A stretch of DNA of 64,000 bases, from the NCBI GenBank assembly GCA_028287445.1, contig JAQBPQ010000030.1, forward strand, positions 21,443-85,442, written 5' to 3'. Position numbers and translations under genes: made by a program. The notes below the pieces were generated by a model that made no database searches, had not been told where the DNA came from, and saw only the letters and a list, made by a program, of their open reading frames with translations. This stretch comes from Cohnella sp. (GTDB lineage: Bacteria; Bacillota; Bacilli; Paenibacillales; Paenibacillaceae). This document shows positions 31,699 to 41,254 of the stretch, piece after piece (position 1 is the first letter of the stretch; each line of letters starts with the position of its first letter).

Positions 31699-31864
31699 CG
31701 GCCCATCGCTCCCGACATTAGGTCTTTAAACCCACTTAAGCATCCCGTTTCCCACATGAAGATAAGTCCATTTTACCCCATCGGTTCCCGAGGATTCAAC
31801 AAAAATTTAAATGCCGGGCAAGTATTCCATTTATTGGTAATCAACGAGTGCTTTGATAGAAATA

Positions 31865-31895
31865 AAAAAGCCTCCGGTTCAGGGAGACTTCTTCG
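31865..31895 (-). terminator. terminator of ylbG-like gene
   Basis: AGTCTCCctgaaccGGAGGCTTTTTT on minus. Confidence 0.6.
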
Positions 31896-31910
31896 CGCGT
31901 CGTCCACGGC

Positions 31911-32180
31911 TTACAGCCCATAAAACTGGGTTTTGTCCGGGACGCTTTTCTCGTATTCGGTTTTGATGTCGCCCCGATAGGAACGTTCGATCTTGTGCAC
32001 AAAAGGCAGCCGCTGCATGTTGCGAACCGCCTCCTCGGCGCTTTCCGCATTCATGTAAAGCACGGCGTAGTTCATTTTGCGCGACATATAATGAAGGGTG
32101 CCGTATTTATCCAACCCACGGGCAGCTTTCCAATCGTTGAACCATACGATGTATCCGATGCGTTCCGCAAACATTGGCAT
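31911..32180 (-). CDS. YlbG family protein (DUF2129)
   Basis: ERIGYIVWFNDWKAARGLDKYGTLHYMSRKMNYAVLYMN; next to ylbF. Confidence 0.88.
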   Translation of the reverse strand: MPMFAERIGYIVWFNDWKAARGLDKYGTLHYMSRKMNYAVLYMNAESAEEAVRNMQRLPFVHKIERSYRGDIKTEYEKSVPDKTQFYGL

Positions 32181-32235
32181 TTCCTCCGGTATTCCGATCT
32201 GGTGGGCCCTAACATTCGGGCCTAGTCAATTGAAG

Positions 32236-32733
32236 TCAACTGCAGCCGCCGCTGCCGCACGAGCAAGAGCCTCCATTGCCGCAGCCTTTGGCGCTGCCCG
32301 GGTCTCCGTCGGGCACTTTAATCGTTTCCGAAACGGCCCGGGCGACGGCGAACGAGATTTCGTGCAGCAGTTCATCCAACTCGCGCTCAGCTGTTTTGAA
32401 GTGACTGACGGATTCCAGTCCGTCGAGCTCCGCCTGCACGGCATAAACGCGGTCGAGCGCTTCGTTGTAATCGGGATGAAAGCGGCCGAACCGCTCGCAT
32501 TCCGCAAACTTATCCTTCGCGGCGGCAAGTCGGCGGGCGATCCGTTTCGCCTCGTCGTCCCTGCTGACGATTTGTTTCCAGTAAGCATATTCATCCGCCA
32601 TCGCGGATCGTTTAATCAGGTCTCCCAGCGAGTAGGCGCGGGACAGCAGCTCCGTCAAATCGGCTGGAACGGCTTCCTGTGCGCCCGGCATTGCCGCAGG
32701 GAGGGTATGTGGCATGACGGCCATAAGCCTCAC
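32236..32733 (-). CDS. YlbF/RicF family regulator with Cys-rich C-terminus
   Basis: ECERFGRFHPDYNEALDRVYAVQAELD; tail CGNGGSCSCGSGGCS. Confidence 0.88.
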   Translation of the reverse strand: MRLMAVMPHTLPAAMPGAQEAVPADLTELLSRAYSLGDLIKRSAMADEYAYWKQIVSRDDEAKRIARRLAAAKDKFAECERFGRFHPDYNEALDRVYAVQAELDGLESVSHFKTAERELDELLHEISFAVARAVSETIKVPDGDPGSAKGCGNGGSCSCGSGGCS

Positions 32734-32821
32734 CTCACCTCTCGGCTATTCAGTACTTTTCTAATCATACCACACATGGGCGACAAGCGGTCAACAACCC
32801 GCCACTGCACGTTTGTGAGCA

Positions 32822-35116
32822 TCAGTAAGGGAAATGTTTACGGATCATTTCCAGAACCACCTTGGTGCTGATCGGCTTGCTGATATAATCGTCCATGCCG
32901 GCCGCCAGGCATTGTTCCCGGTCACCTCTTAAAGCGCTGGCCGTTACGGCCACAACGATCGGAGACTCTTCGGCTTTCAGCGCATCCTTGATTTTCGCCG
33001 TCGCTTCGAATCCGTTCATTCCCGGCATATGGATGTCCATTAGAATGAGATCGAATTGCTCGGTTAAAGCCGCTTCGATCACTTGTTCGCCGCTTTCCGC
33101 AATCCGGATCCGATAGCCGTATTTTTCCAACATTTTACCGAGAACGAGCTGATTGATTTTATTGTCTTCGGCAATCAGAATGTTGAGATTAGGATGCGGA
33201 GCTTGCTCGGCTGCGGCCGCCCATTGATCCTCGGCGATCGACGCCGGTTTCCCGCCGTCTTCGAGGGTCAAAGTAAATACGAAGGTGGCTCCGGGCTCTC
33301 CCGAATGTTCCACCCAGATATCTCCGCCCATTCGATTTACAAGTTTTTTGCTGATCGTCAGGCCCAGACCGGTACCTTCCGAATGTCTGGTCATGAAATT
33401 ATCCAATTGGTAAAAGGGCAGGAACAATTGATCCGTCTTCTCCTTCGGAATGCCGATGCCGGTATCTTTAATCCTGAACTTCAGCATGACCTGATCTTGA
33501 TGGCGGGCTTCCTGCCTGACCGCAACCGAGACGCCGCCTTTGTTGGTGAACTTGATCGCATTCCCGATCAAATTGATGAGCACCTGCTTCAGCCGATTGG
33601 CGTCACCGATTAAAACGGACGGAACGTCCGGATGTAAGGAGAAAGAAATGTCCAGATGTTTCTCGTTCGCCTTGGGCGATAAAATATCAATGGCCTCGAC
33701 AATGCACGCTCTCACATCAAAAGGTTCTTCGAACAGCTCCGTTTTTCCGGAATCGATTTTGGAAAAGTCTAGAATATCGTTGATGATGGTAAGCAGCGTT
33801 TCGCCGCTTTTACGAATGATATCGAGAAACTCTCTTTGCTGGGGATCAAACGTCGTCGTTTCCATCAACAAATCGGTCATCCCGATGACGCCGTTCATCG
33901 GCGTCCGGATTTCATGACTCATCATGGCGAGAAATTCACTTTTGGCCCGGTTCGTCGATTCTGCCGCCTCTTTGGCAATTATCAATTTTTTTTGTTCCGT
34001 GATGTCTTTGGCGATAATGTAATAACCCACGTTTTCATTATTGATGATAATGGGCGCGATGGTGGTCAACACTTCGACCGTCTGGCCGTTTTTATGAATC
34101 AGTTTATCGATACTTTTTTCCACGGAGACATCTTTGAGCGAGTTGGACAAAATATCCTTGACGTTCTCTTTTTCGATAAATTTGCTCAAATTTTGGCCGA
34201 TCATTTCGCTGATGGAATATCCGGTCAGTTTCTGGGCCATGGTGTTGCCGTTAATGATGTTGCCTTCAATGTCCAGGGAAACCACGGCGTCGTGGTTGTA
34301 TTTTTTGAGAGACGTATACCGTTCTACGGTTTCTTGCAGCTTCAATTCGACCTTTTTGCGATCTGTGATGTCCTGAATCGTTCCGTTGATTTTGACGGGT
34401 TCCGCATGGACGCCATAAGAAACAAGCCCGAGAATATGCAAATATTTGATCGTTCCGTCCTCTTGATTCTGCCGAAATTCAAAGCTTAGCTCGTGACTTA
34501 GCAGAGACCGCTCGATTTCTGCTTGAAAGTCAGGGCGACAATCAGGCGGCACCAAATCCAGCAGACGGGGGGATCGGTCTTTCCATTCATTCATTTCGAT
34601 CGTAAAAATCAGATGAAGCTGATCCGAGAAAGAGAGCTCGTCATGCACCACATCCCATTCCCAGCTGCCGATCCTCGCGATTCGATGAGCTTGCGCAATG
34701 AGATCTTCCTTTTTCTTGCGCTCGGTGATTTCTTGCCCGGTTCGCTGGATAAACGACACTCCGGTTTCACAGAAAAGGCTGTCCGTGATCATTTCAAACC
34801 ATAAATAGTTCCCATTGGCATGCCGCATCCGAACTTGGTTGACGATTCCGTCCTTCGCTTTACGAAGCTTGCGCAGATCGTCAGGGTGATAAAGGTTTTC
34901 TTCGCTCCCCCCTTCCCATTCATGAGCCGAATATCCCAACAACTCCAGGAGCGATGGGGAACAATAAACGATCAAACCGTCCGGGCTGCATTGGTAAACG
35001 ATATCACGGGTATTTTCAGACAGGAGGCGGTATAGTTTCTCCACTCTCTCGAGTTTGCGTTCCGTCTCCTTTAAACGGTCGGCCAAACTTTGTTCATTGA
35101 TCTCTGAAATTGGCAT
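32822..35116 (-). CDS. hybrid sensor histidine kinase (multiple PAS, HisKA, HATPase, REC)
   Basis: FLAMMSHEIRTPMNGVIGMTDLL H-box; GTGLGLTISKKLV; receiver FDLILMDIHMPGMNG. Confidence 0.94.
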   Translation of the reverse strand: MPISEINEQSLADRLKETERKLERVEKLYRLLSENTRDIVYQCSPDGLIVYCSPSLLELLGYSAHEWEGGSEENLYHPDDLRKLRKAKDGIVNQVRMRHANGNYLWFEMITDSLFCETGVSFIQRTGQEITERKKKEDLIAQAHRIARIGSWEWDVVHDELSFSDQLHLIFTIEMNEWKDRSPRLLDLVPPDCRPDFQAEIERSLLSHELSFEFRQNQEDGTIKYLHILGLVSYGVHAEPVKINGTIQDITDRKKVELKLQETVERYTSLKKYNHDAVVSLDIEGNIINGNTMAQKLTGYSISEMIGQNLSKFIEKENVKDILSNSLKDVSVEKSIDKLIHKNGQTVEVLTTIAPIIINNENVGYYIIAKDITEQKKLIIAKEAAESTNRAKSEFLAMMSHEIRTPMNGVIGMTDLLMETTTFDPQQREFLDIIRKSGETLLTIINDILDFSKIDSGKTELFEEPFDVRACIVEAIDILSPKANEKHLDISFSLHPDVPSVLIGDANRLKQVLINLIGNAIKFTNKGGVSVAVRQEARHQDQVMLKFRIKDTGIGIPKEKTDQLFLPFYQLDNFMTRHSEGTGLGLTISKKLVNRMGGDIWVEHSGEPGATFVFTLTLEDGGKPASIAEDQWAAAAEQAPHPNLNILIAEDNKINQLVLGKMLEKYGYRIRIAESGEQVIEAALTEQFDLILMDIHMPGMNGFEATAKIKDALKAEESPIVVAVTASALRGDREQCLAAGMDDYISKPISTKVVLEMIRKHFPY

Positions 35117-35200
35117 AACCCTACCGCTCCTCAAGTTGAAAATGGACATAATGTATCGACTCATTACCCTCGTCCTGATCATACAAAACAACGGAACAAG

Positions 35201-35240
35201 AAAAAAGTCCGTTTTCGGATTTCTCCGAATAAACGGACCA
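35201..35240 (-). terminator. terminator of CBS-domain gene
   Basis: AGTCCGTTTtCGGAtttcTCCGaatAAACGGACC. Confidence 0.6.
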
Positions 35241-35259
35241 ACTGCCATGCTGCCACGAG

Positions 35260-35700
35260 TTAGTGTGTCCAGGCCGATTCCCTATGCTCGTGTTCGGAGA
35301 TCCCGCTCAGGGCGTCTCCGGCTTCGTTGACAAATATCTGGCGGACAGCCAAATCCCCCAGTGCGACGATCCCTTTCAGTTCGCCGTCCTCGACGACGGG
35401 AAGCCTGCGAATCTGCATCGAAGCCATCAGTGTCACAGCTTCGTCGACCGACAGGTTCGGAGACACTGTCTGTACGTCATCCGATAAAACTTCCATGACC
35501 GACGTGGATCCGGAATGTTTATCGGCATAGCCCCGGATGACAAGGTCTCTGTCGGTGAGGACGCCGATCAGCTTTTTGCCGTCCACGACGGGCATAAAAC
35601 CGATGTCGTGTTCCCTCATTTTGAGCGCCGCTTGGTACAGGTTTTCATCCGCCGTTACCGTCACACAGTCCTTCGTCATGATATCCGCAATTTTTCTCAT
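35260..35700 (-). CDS. CBS domain-containing protein
   Basis: MRKIADIMTKDCVTVTADENLYQAALKMREHDIGFMPVVDG; two CBS repeats. Confidence 0.92.
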   Translation of the reverse strand: MRKIADIMTKDCVTVTADENLYQAALKMREHDIGFMPVVDGKKLIGVLTDRDLVIRGYADKHSGSTSVMEVLSDDVQTVSPNLSVDEAVTLMASMQIRRLPVVEDGELKGIVALGDLAVRQIFVNEAGDALSGISEHEHRESAWTH

Positions 35701-35755
35701 GGTTTCCCTCCTTCCGACATAGCGTGACCGAAAAAGGGAAACTCCATTCGGTTCT

Positions 35756-36937
35756 TTACCGGTGCGGTATATCTGCGGCTGAGTCGTCGGCCACAGCCAC
35801 GAGCATGCGCGCAGCGACCAGCATCGCCCGTTCATCGATATCGAACCGGGGATGATGATGCGGCGGCGCCATGCCATCCTCCGTGCCGGCTCCGACGAAG
35901 AAAAAGCAGCCGGGTTTTTGTTGCAAATAATAAGAAAAGTCTTCCCCCGCCATGATCGGATCACTGATCTGCATACTTCCCTGTGGGAGCAATGTGGATG
36001 CCACGGCCATCACCCGCTGCGTTTCGGTCTCGTCGTTGACGACGGGCGGATATCCCTCGACATATTGAAAACGGTACTCGGTTCCGTGCATCTCGCATGT
36101 GTGCCGAACGATTTGCTCCAAACGACGGCGCACCAATGCGCGAACCTCAGGGGTGAAGGTCCGAACCGTTCCGCTTAGCCGGCAGCGTTCGGCAATTACG
36201 TTGTTGGCCGTTCCGGCGTGAAGCCGGCCGATCGACACCACCGCCGAGTCCAGCGGATTCACCGCACGCGCGACGATGTTTTGAAGTGCCGAGACCAAGG
36301 CGGCACCGGCGACAAGCGCATCCGCTGCCTGATGCGGCAGCCCGGCATGGCCGCCTCGTCCGATGATTTCCACTTCAAATTCATCGGGACAAGCCATAAA
36401 GGGACCGGATCTTGCCGCCACAATCCCGCAAGCAAGCGGGGACCAGACATGGATGCCGTAAATCGCATCCACTCCGTCGAGTGCCCCTCCTTCAATCATG
36501 CCAACGGCTCCGCCCGGCAGCACTTCCTCGGCGGGTTGAAACAGAAAAATCCGGTTGCCTGCGGTATCTTCCCTGTGCAGGCCGTAATAACGGGCGACCG
36601 CCAGCAGCTGCGAGGTGTGCGCATCGTGGCCGCAGGCATGCATCACCCCGGCAACTGTCGAAGTGTACTCGCAATGTTTCTCATCGCCGATCGGAAGCGC
36701 ATCGATATCCGCGCGAAGCGCGATGGTTCGGCCGGGAAGAGCACCGGTCAACTTCGCGACCACTCCCGTTCCCGCTACGTTGCGGCGCACCTCGAGCCCC
36801 CAGGACTCCAGCAGGTCCGCAATCATTCGCGATGTCTCGAACTCACGGAAAGACAATTCGGGATGGCGGTGAAGATGTCGGCGCCATTGCACCATGTCGG
36901 GATAAAACGACTCCAGCGTTTGCTCCTTCACGATCAA
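35756..36937 (-). CDS. M20 family amidohydrolase
   Basis: WRRHLHRHPELSFREFET; ADIDALPI; HACGHDAHTSQLL. Confidence 0.94.
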   Translation of the reverse strand: MIVKEQTLESFYPDMVQWRRHLHRHPELSFREFETSRMIADLLESWGLEVRRNVAGTGVVAKLTGALPGRTIALRADIDALPIGDEKHCEYTSTVAGVMHACGHDAHTSQLLAVARYYGLHREDTAGNRIFLFQPAEEVLPGGAVGMIEGGALDGVDAIYGIHVWSPLACGIVAARSGPFMACPDEFEVEIIGRGGHAGLPHQAADALVAGAALVSALQNIVARAVNPLDSAVVSIGRLHAGTANNVIAERCRLSGTVRTFTPEVRALVRRRLEQIVRHTCEMHGTEYRFQYVEGYPPVVNDETETQRVMAVASTLLPQGSMQISDPIMAGEDFSYYLQQKPGCFFFVGAGTEDGMAPPHHHPRFDIDERAMLVAARMLVAVADDSAADIPHR

Positions 36938-37160
36938 GGTAGCGCCTCCTTCGGTCGGCCGATCCTTGAAATCGCCGATTTTTCATTATTGTATCAGAAA
37001 CACCCGAACGAGTCATCGCCGCAACGACGCTTTTGATCGGCAAACTGTCATCAAACGTTCGCACTTCCCCGGTCCGACAGGCTTGCAGAAGGCAGGCAAA
37101 CCGTCTATGATGAAGGGTGAAAACAAAGGCTTGTTTGGCCTTCTAGAGGAGGAGCTTGAC

Positions 37161-37505
37161 ATGTTACTCGATAATACAGGTTTAAACGGAATGCGGAGCG
37201 ATTTGGCCCATTTGGACGATTCCAGCGAGAAGCTCGGCTTTGTCCGCTGGCAGTGGGAATACCGCCGCGCTACATATGATTTGAAGCTTCACGACGGGAC
37301 GAACGGAGAAGATTATTTCCTCCGCATCAATACCCGCGCAGTGGAAGGCAAGCTGGAAAATCCGGATGCCATCCTTGAAGTCGAAGCCGTCTACATAGGC
37401 CGTGCGACGTTCCCGCACGGACTGGATTATGAATCCCCAATTCCGCAGCCGATCCTGAACACGGCAACCCAGCGCGTGGCGGAATTGAAGCAGTTGCTCG
37501 CCTGA
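37161..37505 (+). CDS. YugN-like family protein
   Basis: ATG at 37161 after GGAGGAG; YugN-like sequence (family call by pattern). Confidence 0.75.
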   Translation: MLLDNTGLNGMRSDLAHLDDSSEKLGFVRWQWEYRRATYDLKLHDGTNGEDYFLRINTRAVEGKLENPDAILEVEAVYIGRATFPHGLDYESPIPQPILNTATQRVAELKQLLA

Positions 37506-37524
37506 GCCGCCGGGGGATAATCCA

Positions 37525-38706
37525 ATGAAAACCCCAGCCACGGGCCAGCGCGGGACGCCGGATTTTTTGCTGCTCATCCTGACGCTTCTGCTCGTCGGCT
37601 TCGGCCTTGTGATGGTATTCAGCGCCAGCTCGAGCATGACCGTCGTATCCGCCAAGTATGGCAACGATGCCTTGTATTTCACGAAAAAACAGCTCATATG
37701 GGCGGGTCTGGGAACGTTCATCATGCTTATTCTGATGAATGTTCCCTACCAAAAATACAAAAAGTGGTTCGCTCCGTTCCTGTTCCTCACGATCGGGATG
37801 CTCATTATGGTTCTATTTGTGGCAAAAGTAACGAACGGCGCCCGAAGCTGGTTCGGGATTGGCGGTTTAGGCATTCAGCCAACCGAATTCGCCAAGCTGG
37901 CGATCATCCTTTATCTGGCAGCCATCATTACGAAGAAGGACGTAAAATTTCGCGAGTACAAGCGTGGTTTGTTACCGGTCATGGTCGTAATCGGATTCAT
38001 CGTCTCTCTGATCTTGCTTCAGCCGGACGTGGGTTCTTGCATCATCTTGCTGCTAAGTGCAACCGCTGTGATCGTGGCCGGTGGCTCGAACCTGAAACAA
38101 GTGTTTTTGACCGCAGTCCTACTGATCGGAATCGGCATACTCGGGTTCAGTATCTACCAACTTACTCATCCGGGTTTCGACGGAGGGTACCGGGGCGCCC
38201 GTTTTACGGCTTTCTTGAATCCACTAGCAGACGAAAGAGGAGCCGGCTTCCAGCTCACCAGGTCTCTGGAAGCGTTCGGTCATGGCGGTCTGACCGGCGC
38301 TGGGCTTGGACATAGCGTACAAAAGCTGTTTTATTTGCCAGAGGCCTACAATGATTTCATTTTCGCCGTCATTGCCGAAGAGTTGGGTTTTATCGGTACG
38401 ACCATTTTCGTTATTTTTTATGTTCTTTTTCTTTGGCGGGCACTGATCGTTGCTCTTCGCTGCCCAGACATATTCGGAACGCTTGTAGGTGTGGGAATCG
38501 TATCTCTGATCGCCATTCAGGCATTAATCAATATGGGCGGCGTCAGTGTAGCCATCCCCCTTACGGGAGTGACACTTCCCTTCATCAGTTACGGTGGTTC
38601 ATCCCTGCTGGTGACCCTGACCGGTATGGGCATTCTGCTCAACGTCTCCCGGGAATATAACCGCGTGGACAGAGACAAGGAACGTCGGCACGTGACGACT
38701 GCCTGA
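37525..38706 (+). CDS. FtsW/RodA/SpoVE family peptidoglycan glycosyltransferase
   Basis: SEDS-family TM pattern; GFQLTRSLEAFGHGGLTGAGLGHSVQKLFYLPEAYNDFIFAVIAEELG. Confidence 0.93.
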   Translation: MKTPATGQRGTPDFLLLILTLLLVGFGLVMVFSASSSMTVVSAKYGNDALYFTKKQLIWAGLGTFIMLILMNVPYQKYKKWFAPFLFLTIGMLIMVLFVAKVTNGARSWFGIGGLGIQPTEFAKLAIILYLAAIITKKDVKFREYKRGLLPVMVVIGFIVSLILLQPDVGSCIILLLSATAVIVAGGSNLKQVFLTAVLLIGIGILGFSIYQLTHPGFDGGYRGARFTAFLNPLADERGAGFQLTRSLEAFGHGGLTGAGLGHSVQKLFYLPEAYNDFIFAVIAEELGFIGTTIFVIFYVLFLWRALIVALRCPDIFGTLVGVGIVSLIAIQALINMGGVSVAIPLTGVTLPFISYGGSSLLVTLTGMGILLNVSREYNRVDRDKERRHVTTA

Positions 38707-38712
38707 TACGGA

Positions 38713-38746
38713 AACACTTCCGGCAATGACCGGGAGTGTTTTTTAT
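38713..38746 (+). terminator. terminator of ftsW/rodA-like gene
   Basis: AACACTtCCGGcaatgaCCGGGAGTGTTTTTTAT. Confidence 0.75.
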
Positions 38747-38823
38747 AGCCGGTTGCGAACACTGTAAACTATCGTATGAGGTAAGAATTTCATCTGTGTG
38801 ATGAGCCGATCAATCAACAGATA

Positions 38824-38925
38824 CAAGTATAAACGGCTGTCGCCGTCCTTGGATGGCAGCATACGTTTATGTCGGTGACGTTTTCAGAAAAGTACAGGTG
38901 ACAACTTATACTTTCTGAAACGTTC
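38824..38925 (+). repeat. copy A of a two-hairpin intergenic element (candidate structured RNA or mobile element)
   Basis: ACAAGTATAAACGGCTGTCGCCGTC..GTTTATGTCGGTGA then hairpin ACGTTTtCAGAAAaGTA / TACTTTCTGAAACGT. Confidence 0.8.
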
Positions 38926-38955
38926 AAAAAGGGCCAACCCGATGGCTGGCCCTTT
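38926..38955 (-). terminator. terminator of second asp23-family gene
   Basis: Minus: GGGCCAgccatcgggtTGGCCCTTTTT. Confidence 0.75.
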
Positions 38956-38962
38956 ACCTCAC

Positions 38963-39352
38963 TTACTTTACCCGGTTCAATTCTTCGATTTCCTCATCCT
39001 TGAAGGTGACGCCTTCCACCTTCACGTTCACTTCGACCACGTGAAGGCCGGTCATGTTCTCGACGGTTTCCCTGACGTTATCCTGCAAGCGGCGGCCGAC
39101 CTCGTGGATTGGAATACCGTATTGGACGACGATGCGCAAGTCGATGGCCGCCTCCACTTGGCCGACTTCGACGGAAACGCCCTTCTGTGCGTTGCGGCCG
39201 CTGAGCCGTTTGGCCAGTCCTTCCGATATACCGCCCGACATGGCGGCGATGCCCGGCGTTTCCAACGCCGCGAGCCCGGCGATGGTGGCGACAACGTCAT
39301 CGGATATACGAATGAAACCTGCTTGCACCAATTCTTCCGTCATGGCGGCCAC
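38963..39352 (-). CDS. Asp23/Gls24 family protein
   Basis: VATIAGLAALETPGIAAMSGG...GRNAQKGVSVEVGQVEAAIDLRIVVQYGIPIHEVGRRLQDNV. Confidence 0.93.
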   Translation of the reverse strand: MAAMTEELVQAGFIRISDDVVATIAGLAALETPGIAAMSGGISEGLAKRLSGRNAQKGVSVEVGQVEAAIDLRIVVQYGIPIHEVGRRLQDNVRETVENMTGLHVVEVNVKVEGVTFKDEEIEELNRVK

Positions 39353-39519
39353 TCTCCCGAACCTTTAATGTTTTCATTGTACTGGAAGAACCCGCCAGAA
39401 GCAACCGATTCCACTTCTCTTCCCGCCTGCCGGCCGCATTTACTTGACTACGGCTTTTCGCTATAGTTTAGGAGAAAATGTGATGTCCTCCCTATTTGAC
39501 TACAACGAGGTGTCTAGAC

Positions 39520-40578
39520 ATGAAAAAGCTGTTCTTCCCCCTGCTGATCGCTGCTTTCGCTCTAAGCGCAGCCGCTCATTTTCTCCATTTCGGTGCGATT
39601 CCGGAGTTTATCCTGTCCGCCGTTGCGATTGTTTTCGTAGCCGGTTTCCTAGGCAAAGCGACTGAATCGGTCGCCCATTATGCCGGCCAGCGTTTGGGCG
39701 GCTTTCTCAACGCCACCTTCGGCAACGCGGCGGAGCTGATCATTTCTATTTTCCTGATCAAAGAAGGATTGTTTGATATTGTCAAAGCCAGCTTAACGGG
39801 CTCGATCATCGGCAATCTGCTGCTCGTGCTTGGCGCCAGCGCCTTGGCCGGCGGCCTCAAATACAAAGAGCAGAAGTTCAACATCCACCTGGCCGGCCAG
39901 AATGCCTCTCTTATGTTGCTGGGGATCATCGCGCTGTTTATTCCGGCCGTATTCGTGAAAACGGAAAAATTCCCGGCCAACGAAACGTTAACGCTGAGCC
40001 TTATTGTGGCGGGCTGTCTGATCCTCGCCTATGTGGGCTGGCTGATTTATTCCATGTTCACGCATAAGGATTTTCTGGAAGACCACGAAGACACTCAGGC
40101 CGATCACGGAGAGGAACCGGCATGGTCTCGCAACAAGTCCATCCTGTATCTGGTGCTCGCCACCGTTATGGTAGCTTTCGTGAGCGAATGGCTTGTCCGT
40201 ACGCTGCACGTTTTCACCGACCGGTTCGGTCTTTCGGAGTTATTCGTCGGAGCGTTCCTCGTGGCCATCATCGGTAACGCCGCCGAGCACAGCGCAGCAA
40301 TCATGCTGGCGATGAAAAACAAAATGGGCGCCGCCGTTGAAATCGCCGTAGGCAGCAGTCTTCAGATTGCACTGTTTGTCGCACCTGTGCTCGTATTCAT
40401 CAGTCTTCTGTTCAACAAACATATGAACCTGATTTTCTCGACCATTGAACTGGCGGCCATCGCCGTTGCCGTTCTAATCGCCACCTCAATCTCACGAGAC
40501 GGCTCCACCACTTGGTATGAAGGCAAACTGTTGCTGATCGTTTACATCATTCTGGGTGTTGCTTTTTATTTCGTGTAA
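39520..40578 (+). CDS. calcium/proton exchanger (CaCA/Cax family)
   Basis: GGFLNATFGNAAELIISIFLIKEG and GNAAEHSAAIMLAMKNKMGAAVEIAVGSS repeats. Confidence 0.95.
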   Translation: MKKLFFPLLIAAFALSAAAHFLHFGAIPEFILSAVAIVFVAGFLGKATESVAHYAGQRLGGFLNATFGNAAELIISIFLIKEGLFDIVKASLTGSIIGNLLLVLGASALAGGLKYKEQKFNIHLAGQNASLMLLGIIALFIPAVFVKTEKFPANETLTLSLIVAGCLILAYVGWLIYSMFTHKDFLEDHEDTQADHGEEPAWSRNKSILYLVLATVMVAFVSEWLVRTLHVFTDRFGLSELFVGAFLVAIIGNAAEHSAAIMLAMKNKMGAAVEIAVGSSLQIALFVAPVLVFISLLFNKHMNLIFSTIELAAIAVAVLIATSISRDGSTTWYEGKLLLIVYIILGVAFYFV

Positions 40579-40584
40579 TCGCTA

Positions 40585-40609
40585 AGCGGGCTAGCCCCGC
40601 CCTTTTTTT
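40585..40609 (+). terminator. terminator of cax
   Basis: GCGGGctagcCCCGCCCTTTTTTT. Confidence 0.7.
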
Positions 40610-40624
40610 GGTGGAACGCAACCT

Positions 40625-40660
40625 ATAAAAATGACGGTCGACCACAAGGTCAACCGTCAC
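40625..40660 (-). terminator. terminator of ylaN-like gene
   Basis: TGACGGTcGACCacaaGGTCaACCGTCA, T run on minus. Confidence 0.65.
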
Positions 40661-40689
40661 AAATTCGAAGATAGCGGAGCACGATTCGG

Positions 40690-40986
40690 CTACTCTATTT
40701 TTTGATTCAATGCTTCGTACAACAAGGCCAAATTTCGTTCCAGCTGACTGACCAGCAGCTTGCCGGAGCCTTCTTCCATCAATCCGGTACGTACCGCGAA
40801 ATCGACCGCTCGAGAAAAGCCGTACATTTGCGTATCCAGCACTTCTTCGTAAAGCGGGCATTGGCGGGTTGTCAGATTTTCCATCTGGATGGAGATCAGC
40901 TTCTCGATTTTATCGGCATCATCCTGCAGCAGGCGGAGCGCCTTCTGCTTCAGGTTCATAATCGTATCCGTCTCCAGTGAAGCCAT
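40690..40986 (-). CDS. YlaN family protein (DUF1507)
   Basis: [56 protein letters not shown]-like sequence. Confidence 0.92.
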   Translation of the reverse strand: [98 protein letters not shown]

Positions 40987-41104
40987 TCCCACTCCCCCTG
41001 TGCCATACTCCCATTCATCTTTATCCCTTCATATTAGACGAAATTGCAGTGAAGTACAAGGACGGGGCGTCATAGAGACAACCCGGTCACGAGATTAGCG
41101 AGGA

Positions 41105-41207
41105 ACAAGGATAAACGGCTGTCGCCGTCGTCTTCACGACGGTAGATGTTTATGTCGGAGATCATTCAGAGATGAGCGCTTCAGCTTATAAATCCTGTAT
41201 GATCGAC
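41105..41207 (+). repeat. copy B of the two-hairpin intergenic element
   Basis: ACAAGGATAAACGGCTGTCGCCGTC..GTTTATGTCGGAGA then hairpin GATCATtCAGaGAT / ATCCTGtATGATC. Confidence 0.8.
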
Positions 41208-41240
41208 AAAAAGCACCCCGTCACGAACGGACGGGGTGCC
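41208..41240 (-). terminator. terminator of HPr-like gene
   Basis: Minus: GCACCCCGTCcgttcgtGACGGGGTGCTTTTT. Confidence 0.8.
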
Positions 41241-41254
41241 CTCAAACGCATGAA

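Noticed and set aside
32236-32290. Cys-rich CGNGGSCSCGSGGCS tail as a possible bacteriocin or metallothionein
   Set aside because: It is the C-terminus of a YlbF/RicF-family protein; B. subtilis YlbF has a similar Cys-rich tail.
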